A stretch of DNA of 5,160 nucleotides from Spirochaetota bacterium (GTDB lineage: Bacteria; Spirochaetota; JAHITG01): NCBI GenBank assembly GCA_018817865.1, contig JAHITG010000371.1, positions 1 through 5,160 of the forward strand, written 5' to 3'. This document shows, in pieces, positions 1-5,160 of the stretch. Both the position numbers and the translations under genes were made by a program. Below the pieces are notes generated by a model. It had not been told where the DNA came from. It did not search any database and was given only the letters and a program-made list of their open reading frames with translations. Numbering within the stretch: the stretch's first letter is position 1; each line of letters starts with the position of its first letter.

Positions 1-629
1 AAGATACCACCGCTGATGGCACAAGCCCCCACTAGAATAATGATCCTGGGTTCGGGGATGCTTGAAAATGTATCATTAAGGGCATCCGCCATATTTTCGG
101 AAACAGGGCCTGTAATAACTACTCCATCTGCATGCCTTGGGGAAGCCACAAACTCAATTCCATACCGTCCCATATCAAAATTAACATTGGAACAGGCATT
201 CAATTCCATTTCACAGGCGTTACAGCCTCCTGCTGATACCTGCCTTAATTTTAAAGACCGGCCAAATTTCTGCTTGATGATCTTGTTTACTTTTACGGCC
301 TGTTTTTCATGATTTTCACTGTGGCTTTTTATAATAAGGTTTTCATATAGACTGCAGGCTGTTTTATAATTACCGGTAAACCGGATGACCTGCTCAGGGC
401 ATATCCGTTCACAATCTCCGCAAAAAATACATTTACCCATATCAAGGGCTAACGGCTTATGAGTAATAGCATGGGCCGGACATATTTCAGAACATAAATT
501 ACAGTTCTTCTGACAATATTCTGTATTTAAGACAGGCCATCCCCTGAATTTTTCCGACAGTACAGGCTTTTTCAGATTCTTTATGCTCTGGGAACCCTGA
601 CTGATCCGCATCTTAATAATACGTAACAT
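1..629 (-). CDS. hyfI: Ferredoxin domain fused to NuoB/HyfI-like small subunit of an Ehr-type complex (partial, C-terminus off window)
   Basis: 209 codons are visible, open to the left edge with no stop, so the protein is cut. The ATG at 629 is preceded by AGGAGA five bases upstream, and an in-frame TGA lies at 657-659. Residues 39-77 form a two-[4Fe-4S] ferredoxin domain: C39, C43, C46, C50-P, then canonical C67, C70, C73, C77-P. Residues of about 125 onward match the small electron-transfer subunit of group 4 hydrogenases and complex I: the GGCNACEMEL motif (C136, C139), VVITGPVS near 170-177, and GACAISGG with C203. C136, C139 and C203 are three of the four ligands of the proximal [4Fe-4S] cluster; the fourth (CPP region) should lie past base 1. 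The spacing C-x2-C is hydrogenase-like, whereas NuoB has adjacent cysteines. In E. coli the two parts are separate proteins (HyfH and HyfI); here they are one chain. The inferred role is to carry electrons between a soluble partner and the large subunit on the cytoplasmic side. It is the last visible gene of the operon, 40 bases after the large subunit. Confidence 0.88.
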   Translation of the reverse strand, partial: MLRIIKMRISQGSQSIKNLKKPVLSEKFRGWPVLNTEYCQKNCNLCSEICPAHAITHKPLALDMGKCIFCGDCERICPEQVIRFTGNYKTACSLYENLIIKSHSENHEKQAVKVNKIIKQKFGRSLKLRQVSAGGCNACEMELNACSNVNFDMGRYGIEFVASPRHADGVVITGPVSENMADALNDTFSSIPEPRIIILVGACAISGGI

Positions 630-634
630 TAAAA

Positions 635-640
635 TCTCCT
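635..640 (-). promoter_or_regulatory. Ribosome binding site of the small-subunit gene
   Basis: AGGAGA on the minus strand, five bases before the ATG at 629. It lies in the 40-base gap after the large-subunit gene and supports this start. I saw no promoter-like or hairpin sequence in the gap, so the gene is probably read from the same transcript as the genes before it. Confidence 0.8.
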
Positions 641-669
641 GATAAATAATACCCGATCATATCTGTTCT

Positions 670-2148
670 TTACAGGTCATTCCCGCAGTACGACAGATTA
701 AAACTCTTATTACATAACGGAAAATCTGATATTCCATTATTCCTTTCTGCCAGTGCCAGGCCATACCAGTTGTTAAATGAAGGGTCTTTGATTTTATATT
801 TTTTTATTTTTCCATTTTTATCTGTTAAAACGATATGAATAATTTCACCACGCCATCCTTCCGCCATGGAGATGACCATGCTCTCCCTGCTTAAATTATA
901 TTTAACTTCTTTCATTACAGGATCGTTATTCAGTTTATTCAGTGCTTTATTGATAAACCTCATTGATTCTAAAATTTCCAAAAATCGGATATACGTACGG
1001 GCATAAACATCTCCCTCATTAAGAATGACCTTTTTAACCGGAATCTTTTTATATATAGCATCAGGGAAATCTGTTCGTATATCCCGGCTGATCCCTGAAG
1101 CTCTGGCGCTCATACCTGTTAATCCGATCCTGGAGGCTGTTTCTTTATTTACAATTCCTGTCTTTTCAAGTCTTGAAAGCACACTGGGTGAACTGAACAT
1201 TATATCACACATATCCTTTACTTTTTTTTCTACTTTTTGCAATATCTTCCTGATCTCATCCCGTTCATTTTTTTTAATATCAAAAAGTACTCCGCCAACG
1301 CGGATCAATCCTTTTCCAAACCGGTTTCCGCAAATATCTTGTATCATGTTGATGATCAGAGTACGAGTGGCTCCGAATACTGAATTGCCTAACAGATAAG
1401 CTATATCATTACTTATTGCACCCAGATCTCCAATATGGACCGCTATTCTTTCCATTTCCAGCAGTATGTCTCTTATTAATTCCGCTTTTTCCGTGCTTCG
1501 TACACCGGCCATTATCTCCATAGCCCGGGTATAAACCATGGTATGACCTATCACAGTATCACCTGCAATAGATTCTGCCAGGTGGGGAAGGAAACGATCA
1601 TTACATAAAAACAGATTTTCAACACCCCGATGCTGATATCCCAGCTGGATTTCAAGATGATATACTTTTTCGCCATTACACATAAAACGGAAATGGCCGG
1701 GCTCAATTATCCCCGCATGTACCGGTCCGACGGCAACCTCATGTACCTCCTCGTCTGGCATGGTATAAAAGGGATAGTTTTTCATTTGTTTTTTTCTGTT
1801 AACATGATCACGTTCATAACGAAGAGGCTTTAGCCAGGGATGCCCCAGGGGTTTAATACCTGTCTGTTCAAAAAGTTCACGTTCAAACATATGAAAAGCC
1901 GGTATATCAGGTGTTAAAGCCTGATATTCCTTTTCTTTTTTAAAATCCGCAGATGCAATAAAAAGTTCGCCTTTGGTATCATCAGCCAGTACAGCGTAGA
2001 CCTTTTTCTCAGGAACCCCAAAAAAACCTGCCACTCTTCTTTTACGTTTATACTGTTCAATTATTGCTGTTCGAAAATCCGTACAAGCTAAACAGGGAAT
2101 ATTTTTTAACTTTATCAGCGCTGTGTTTTCGGTTTTGAGCCAATTCAC
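670..2148 (-). CDS. hyfG: Fused NuoC/NuoD-like large subunit lacking the Ni-Fe ligands (HyfG/HycE-like, Ehr type)
   Basis: 492 residues, shorter than E. coli HycE or HyfG (about 570). Residues 1-115 are a NuoC-like (30 kDa) domain ending in the family motif FERELFEQTGIKPLGHPWLKP (88-108). From about 135 the NuoD-like (49 kDa) catalytic domain follows, with GPVHAGIIEPGHFRF (141-155) and GYQHRGVEN (170-178). In hydrogenases the next motif is ERICGICxxxH; here it reads ESIAGDTVIGH (192-202), so both cysteines are replaced (A195, T198). The C-terminal DPCxxC motif is replaced by SFNLSYCGNDL (482-492), with S486 and G489 at the cysteine positions. A Ni-Fe centre is therefore very unlikely. The other family motifs and the full reading frame are intact, which argues for a working protein with a different active site, not a decayed gene. 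This pattern is typical of energy-converting hydrogenase-related (Ehr) complexes. The start is GTG, chosen because an in-frame TAA lies only two codons upstream (2155-2157) and AAGGAG precedes it. The natural substrate is unknown. Confidence 0.93.
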   Translation of the reverse strand: MNWLKTENTALIKLKNIPCLACTDFRTAIIEQYKRKRRVAGFFGVPEKKVYAVLADDTKGELFIASADFKKEKEYQALTPDIPAFHMFERELFEQTGIKPLGHPWLKPLRYERDHVNRKKQMKNYPFYTMPDEEVHEVAVGPVHAGIIEPGHFRFMCNGEKVYHLEIQLGYQHRGVENLFLCNDRFLPHLAESIAGDTVIGHTMVYTRAMEIMAGVRSTEKAELIRDILLEMERIAVHIGDLGAISNDIAYLLGNSVFGATRTLIINMIQDICGNRFGKGLIRVGGVLFDIKKNERDEIRKILQKVEKKVKDMCDIMFSSPSVLSRLEKTGIVNKETASRIGLTGMSARASGISRDIRTDFPDAIYKKIPVKKVILNEGDVYARTYIRFLEILESMRFINKALNKLNNDPVMKEVKYNLSRESMVISMAEGWRGEIIHIVLTDKNGKIKKYKIKDPSFNNWYGLALAERNNGISDFPLCNKSFNLSYCGNDL

Positions 2149-2158
2149 CTTTATTTAA

Positions 2159-2164
2159 CTCCTT
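2159..2164 (-). promoter_or_regulatory. Ribosome binding site deciding the GTG start of the large-subunit gene
   Basis: AAGGAG on the minus strand with a ten-base spacer before the GTG at 2148. It sits in the 23-base gap after the HyfF-like gene. Together with the in-frame stop at 2155-2157 it fixes the start at GTG, because the next in-frame ATG is at residue 122, inside the link between the NuoC-like and NuoD-like domains. The spacer is slightly long, and with the GTG codon it may lower translation relative to the neighbours; that last point is inference. Confidence 0.7.
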
Positions 2165-2171
2165 TTTTCTC

Positions 2172-3596
2172 TTATATATACATTAAGCAATTCTGTATTA
2201 ATTTATAGATCACATCCGGCATAAAACATCCGATAACAAATAAAAGGATGATGAGTATAATCTGGGGCAGGTAATCTAACAGGGAAACTTTCACAGAAAA
2301 AGATTGCAGAGAGTCCTGCCCGAAACTCATATTAAAAACCGCTTTTGCCAGGCCATAGATTATTACAGTTAATAAAAATATTAAGATCACAACTGCGAGG
2401 TAAAATTTTTTTAATAAAAATGCTTTTACCATCAATAGTTCACTTATAAATACCGGACCGGGCGGAAATCCGGCTATGAATATAAAGCCCAGGATCCATA
2501 GCCATCCTGTTAATCTATCCCTTTTCAAGAGGCCGTTGACCTTATGAATTTCTTTGGTTTTAAACAGATGCAGGATATTTCCCGATGTTAAAAAGAGAAG
2601 CACTTTTGAAAAGGAATGAGCAAGGATATGTAAAAAGGCGGCAAAGGCTCCTGCCCCGCCTAAAGCCAGCCCGATCATAATAATTCCCATGTTTTCAATG
2701 GATGAATAAGCGAGCATGCGTTTATAATTATGCGCTTTCAGAATAAAAACTGTGCTCACAAAAACAGATAAAAACCCCATTATGAAGAACAGTGAATTGG
2801 AATAGGAGTATAAGGAAGCAAGTCTGAGAATTTTATTTATCTTCAAAACAGAAAATAAAGCTGCATTTAATAATGTCCCTGAAAGCATGGCTGAAACAGG
2901 AGAAGGTGCTTCTGAATGGGCGTCGGGCAGCCATGCATGGACCGGAGCCAGTCCCATTTTTGTACCAAACCCGATGATAATAAAAGGAAATGACAGTTTA
3001 AGCCAGAAGAGAGAAAAGGACCCGGCGTTTTTATAGAGATCGTTAAAAAACAGGGAATGATGCTCGCCTGTTGATATAGAAAGTAAAATTATTCCTACAA
3101 AAGCTAACGAAATACCGATGGAACAGATAAAAATATATTTCCATGTTGCTTCCAGAGAAGACCTGGATTTTTCAAAATTGATCAACGGCGCACTCATGAG
3201 CGTGGTTGCTTCGATGAAAACCCATAAGAGGCCCAGATGCTGTGACAGAAAAGCTGCTGTCATGGACAGAATAAAGAATATAAATAATATTGTATATATT
3301 GTCTGCTGTTTCAGGGAAGCTTTTGACCGTAATAAATAATGAATATTATACAGGGCCACACAGAAAAAAACTATTCCTAATATCAAAAGGAAAAAAATAT
3401 TAAGTGAATCCGCTTGAAAATAGGAAGTATAGGATTGCGGATAGATATAAAGCCTGATAATAATAATTAAGAACATACAGGAATAAAAAAATAAGGCTAA
3501 AACATTTAATAACCGGGAACGGAATAAGATCAGTATAATGCTGATAATAACAGGTAAAAAGAAGAGTAATGCGATTAAATTAAATGATTGAAACAT
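2172..3596 (-). CDS. hyfF: HyfF-like antiporter-type proton/ion-translocating membrane subunit
   Basis: 474 residues, almost entirely hydrophobic, with roughly 13-14 membrane segments. It belongs to the NuoL/M/N-MrpA/D (Proton_antipo_M) family; E. coli HyfF has 526 residues. Key charged residues of the family are present: E129 in WVFIEATTL (segment 5), K213 and H220 in GFGTKMGLAPVHAWLPDAHS (209-228), K292 in YKRMLAYSSIENMG (291-304), and H327 and K331 in HSFSKVLLF. E386 and K391 follow in segment 12-13 (FISELLMVKAF). These form the water-filled charge relay that moves ions across the membrane, so this subunit looks functional. It ends at about the length of a NuoN/M-type protein and has no long C-terminal lateral helix of the NuoL type. 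The ATG is preceded by AAAGGA six bases upstream. That site overlaps the end of the HyfE-like gene, whose stop codon is only two bases from this start, so the two are likely translated in a coupled way. HyfF-like rather than HyfB- or HyfD-like is chosen mainly from position between HyfE-like and HyfG-like genes and from the PVHAWLPDAHSEAPSPVSA motif. Confidence 0.92.
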   Translation of the reverse strand: MFQSFNLIALLFFLPVIISIILILFRSRLLNVLALFFYSCMFLIIIIRLYIYPQSYTSYFQADSLNIFFLLILGIVFFCVALYNIHYLLRSKASLKQQTIYTILFIFFILSMTAAFLSQHLGLLWVFIEATTLMSAPLINFEKSRSSLEATWKYIFICSIGISLAFVGIILLSISTGEHHSLFFNDLYKNAGSFSLFWLKLSFPFIIIGFGTKMGLAPVHAWLPDAHSEAPSPVSAMLSGTLLNAALFSVLKINKILRLASLYSYSNSLFFIMGFLSVFVSTVFILKAHNYKRMLAYSSIENMGIIMIGLALGGAGAFAAFLHILAHSFSKVLLFLTSGNILHLFKTKEIHKVNGLLKRDRLTGWLWILGFIFIAGFPPGPVFISELLMVKAFLLKKFYLAVVILIFLLTVIIYGLAKAVFNMSFGQDSLQSFSVKVSLLDYLPQIILIILLFVIGCFMPDVIYKLIQNCLMYI

Positions 3597-3598
3597 TT

Positions 3599-4240
3599 TT
3601 AATCCTTTAAACAGCTCAGGCTGTCAATATTTATTTTTTCCCGGGCAAAAGTGGAATTGATATGGTTATAAATAATAACCAGTAAAAATACACCGATAAA
3701 AATATCGAGTAAGATCCCTAAATTTACGATAAGAGGCATCTCCCGGGCCACGGAAAGTGAAAGAAGAAATATGCCGTTTTCTAAAAACATATAGCCCATT
3801 ATATGTGTGATGATTTTTTTCCGGCTCATAATAATAAAAAGGCCCACGACAATGGTCGAAATTGAGATGCCGAAATAAAAAGGCCTTATATCCTGCGTAT
3901 ATTGACCGGCCAGATAAGCCAGTATAAATCCGAAAACAAAGATAATAACAGATATTACTAAGGAAAAAAAATTGGGAATATAAGGCTCCACTTCCCGATA
4001 GATATTATTTTTTCTTATTACCTTAATTAAAATGACCGGAATAACCACTGTTTTAACCAATAGGGTCTCGATCAATAATAACAGGAAATCCAGCAAAGGT
4101 ATATGGCTGTAATAAGTCAGAATTATTAAAAAAAATATTATCCCCTGGATAGAAAATATTTTCACATAAGCTTCCAGCCGGCCTGTTGTAGAAGCAAAAA
4201 GCATTGATATCACAAAAAGGATCAATAAAAAACCAATCAT
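3599..4240 (-). CDS. hyfE: HyfE-like membrane subunit (NuoK-like C-terminal half)
   Basis: 213 residues, nearly the length of E. coli HyfE (216), with about six or seven membrane segments and a short polar C-terminal tail. The second half carries the NuoK-type motif IMGYMFLENGIFLLSLS (147-163) with E154, the membrane glutamate that in NuoK-like proteins is part of the ion path. Further membrane or near-membrane acids are E58 (LLIETLLVKT, with K63), E167 and D179. The first segments (RLEAYVKIFSIQGII, 21-35) match the HyfE N-terminal region. In the assembled complex it should sit between the HyfC-like and HyfF-like subunits and link redox-driven changes to ion movement. It starts 14 bases after the HyfC-like gene and ends two bases before the HyfF-like start. 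No HyfD-like antiporter gene lies between HyfC and HyfE here, unlike in the E. coli hyf operon. Confidence 0.9.
   Translation of the reverse strand: MIGFLLILFVISMLFASTTGRLEAYVKIFSIQGIIFFLIILTYYSHIPLLDFLLLLIETLLVKTVVIPVILIKVIRKNNIYREVEPYIPNFFSLVISVIIFVFGFILAYLAGQYTQDIRPFYFGISISTIVVGLFIIMSRKKIITHIMGYMFLENGIFLLSLSVAREMPLIVNLGILLDIFIGVFLLVIIYNHINSTFAREKINIDSLSCLKD
3603..3608 (-). promoter_or_regulatory. Ribosome binding site of the HyfF-like gene, inside the HyfE-like coding end
   Basis: AAAGGA on the minus strand, six bases before the ATG at 3596. It lies within the last two sense codons of the HyfE-like gene, with that gene's TAA between it and the start. Ribosomes ending on the first gene can restart directly on the second, which would keep the two membrane subunits at matched levels. 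Confidence 0.7.
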
Positions 4241-4248
4241 TATCCCAG

Positions 4249-4256
4249 CCTCCTTT
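4249..4256 (-). promoter_or_regulatory. Strong ribosome binding site of the HyfE-like gene, overlapping the HyfC-like stop
   Basis: AAAGGAGG on the minus strand, eight bases before the ATG at 4240. Its first two A's are the last bases of the TAA that ends the HyfC-like gene (4257-4255). It is the best match to the 16S rRNA anti-SD sequence in the window and supports the ATG start. Confidence 0.8.
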
Positions 4257-5160
4257 ACTTTGTACCTAATGGGATTATCTTAATTATAAAAAATATTAAC
4301 AAACTGATCGCTGTCATAAAAAATATAAATTGCGGTATGTGGGACATCCTCAAGCGGGCCATTAATGATTCTATGCATCCGATCAATACGGCCAGGCCGG
4401 CAACGATACCGGCAAAGAACAAAAATGTGATCATGAAATTTAAATTATCAGGCAGTATAATATTTGCAATAAGGGAGCTGAAAATCACCATTTTCATTCC
4501 TGTGCCGTAAATAATGAATCCCAGGTCGGGCCCTGAATTATCAAGGACCATAACTTCATGTACCATGGTCAATTCCAAATGAGTATTAGGATCATCGACA
4601 GGCATACGGGAGGTCTCTACCAGGATCAAGATAAAGAGCACTATACTGCTCAATGAAATAATTAGATAATTTAAACCGGAATGTTGATTAAAAATATTAA
4701 AGATATCCTGGAAAGTATTGTTACCCGTATAAATGGAGAGAGTCCCTAAAAGAATAAAAAACCCCGGTTCTACAAGACTGGCAAAGGTTACTTCCCTGCT
4801 TGCACCCATAGCTTCAAAACTGCTCCCTGTATCCATGGCGCCTATAATGCTGAAAAATCTTCCCAGACCCAGGATATAACTGAATACAATAAAATTGTAT
4901 TCAAAATTAATAACAGACTGATGCCAGGAAAGGGGGGCAAGCAGTCCGGAAAAGAAAACAGCACTAAAACCGACAACAGGACTGATCTGAAAGATATATG
5001 AAGTAGCTTCTCCTGCTATTATATCTTTCTTGAGTAATTTAATAAAATCAAATACAGGCTGCAGAAGAGAAGGCCCTTTACGGCTGGCCCAGAAGGCTTT
5101 TACTTTACTGATAAGGCCAAGATACAGGAACGGGGCAAATAATAAAAATAATAAATTAAT
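4255..5160 (-). CDS. hyfC: HyfC/HycD/NuoH-like membrane anchor subunit (partial, N-terminus off window)
   Basis: 301 residues are visible before the TAA. The frame is open to the right edge, so the start is missing, probably by only some 5-25 residues given family lengths of about 305-325. An internal ATG at 4836 is not the start, since conserved family sequence precedes it. Visible motifs (numbered from the window edge) are ASRKGPSLLQPVFDFIKLL (25-43), SSFEAMGASREVTFASLVEP (113-132), and ETSRMPVDDPNTHLELTMVHE (182-202) with E182, D189, D190, E196, H201 and E202. ESLMARLRMSHIPQF (264-278) closes the protein. These are diagnostic of the NuoH-like subunit of group 4 hydrogenases. About eight membrane segments are seen. 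In the family this subunit holds the large and small subunits at the membrane and forms the entry of the acidic channel that transmits redox energy to the ion-pumping subunits. It is the first gene visible here; the gene before it lies outside the window. Confidence 0.93.
   Translation of the reverse strand: MNLLFLLFAPFLYLGLISKVKAFWASRKGPSLLQPVFDFIKLLKKDIIAGEATSYIFQISPVVGFSAVFFSGLLAPLSWHQSVINFEYNFIVFSYILGLGRFFSIIGAMDTGSSFEAMGASREVTFASLVEPGFFILLGTLSIYTGNNTFQDIFNIFNQHSGLNYLIISLSSIVLFILILVETSRMPVDDPNTHLELTMVHEVMVLDNSGPDLGFIIYGTGMKMVIFSSLIANIILPDNLNFMITFLFFAGIVAGLAVLIGCIESLMARLRMSHIPQFIFFMTAISLLIFFIIKIIPLGTK

Noticed and set aside
16..312. Plus-strand open frame of 98 codons
   Set aside because: It lies fully opposite the small-subunit gene, whose minus-strand product has clear FeS-cluster motifs. 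No good ribosome binding site or recognisable protein; a shadow frame.
630..669. Possible internal promoter or terminator in the 40-base gap between large- and small-subunit genes
   Set aside because: I see no convincing -35/-10 pair and no hairpin followed by a T-run on the minus strand; the gap holds only the ribosome binding site.
1025..1399. Plus-strand open frame of 124 codons
   Set aside because: Antisense to the conserved NuoD-like domain of the large subunit. Its hydrophobic look comes from the complement of charged codons; no family resemblance.
1630..1833. Plus-strand open frame of 67 codons
   Set aside because: Antisense to the GPVHAGIIEPGHFRF region of the large subunit; no independent support.
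670..2148. Large subunit as a true formate hydrogenlyase/hydrogenase-4 catalytic subunit, or as a decayed pseudogene of one
   Set aside because: All four Ni ligands are absent, which excludes the first. The frame is unbroken, it has a proper ribosome binding site and other family motifs are well kept, which argues against decay.
3118..3339. Plus-strand open frame of 73 codons
   Set aside because: Antisense to the HyfF-like gene; no recognisable product.
4255..4836. HyfC-like gene starting at the ATG at 4836 as a shortened 193-residue protein
   Set aside because: The frame is open from 4837 to 5160 and encodes the expected NuoH-like N-terminal sequence, including ASRKGPSLLQP. The gene is full-length but cut by the window edge.

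Overview
The window is one block of five tightly spaced genes, all on the minus strand and read from the right edge to the left edge. They encode part of a membrane-bound, multi-subunit oxidoreductase of the complex I / group 4 [NiFe]-hydrogenase superfamily. The gene order is that of a hydrogenase-4 (hyf) or formate hydrogenlyase (hyc) cluster. The catalytic subunit, however, has none of the four cysteines that bind nickel in a hydrogenase. The best classification is therefore an 'energy-converting hydrogenase-related' (Ehr) complex, a group recognised in Geobacter and other anaerobes whose reaction and electron partners are not settled.

Layout in transcription order: (1) 5160-4255, HyfC/HycD/NuoH-like membrane subunit that holds the peripheral arm, N-terminus cut by the window edge; (2) 4240-3599, HyfE-like membrane subunit with a NuoK-like second half; (3) 3596-2172, HyfF-like antiporter-type membrane subunit; (4) 2148-670, fused NuoC/NuoD-like large subunit (HyfG/HycE-like) without Ni ligands; (5) 629 to beyond base 1, a two-cluster ferredoxin domain fused to a NuoB/HyfI-like small subunit, C-terminus cut by the window edge. 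Gaps are 14, 2, 23 and 40 bases, each downstream gene has a Shine-Dalgarno sequence, and no promoter or terminator is visible. This looks like the inside of a longer operon. A further antiporter-type subunit (HyfB-like) is a reasonable expectation just beyond the right edge, and dehydrogenase or electron-donor genes may flank the block.

How the parts should work together: electrons enter through the ferredoxin domain and the proximal FeS cluster of the small subunit and reach the cavity that in hydrogenases holds Ni-Fe and in complex I binds quinone. Redox energy released there would be passed through the HyfC-like subunit to the HyfE/HyfF-like subunits, which keep the charged membrane residues used for ion movement. 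The ion pump looks intact while the active site has been replaced, so the central unknown is the electron acceptor or donor at that cavity.

The DNA is AT-rich, has good AGGAG-type ribosome binding sites and uses one GTG start, which indicates a bacterium. The complex type suggests an anaerobe (Geobacter-like, sulfate-reducing, syntrophic or clostridial lifestyles are all compatible). The sequence alone does not allow a narrower taxonomic call. There is no stretch over 300 bases without a gene, and no RNA genes, mobile elements, CRISPR arrays or notable repeats were seen.
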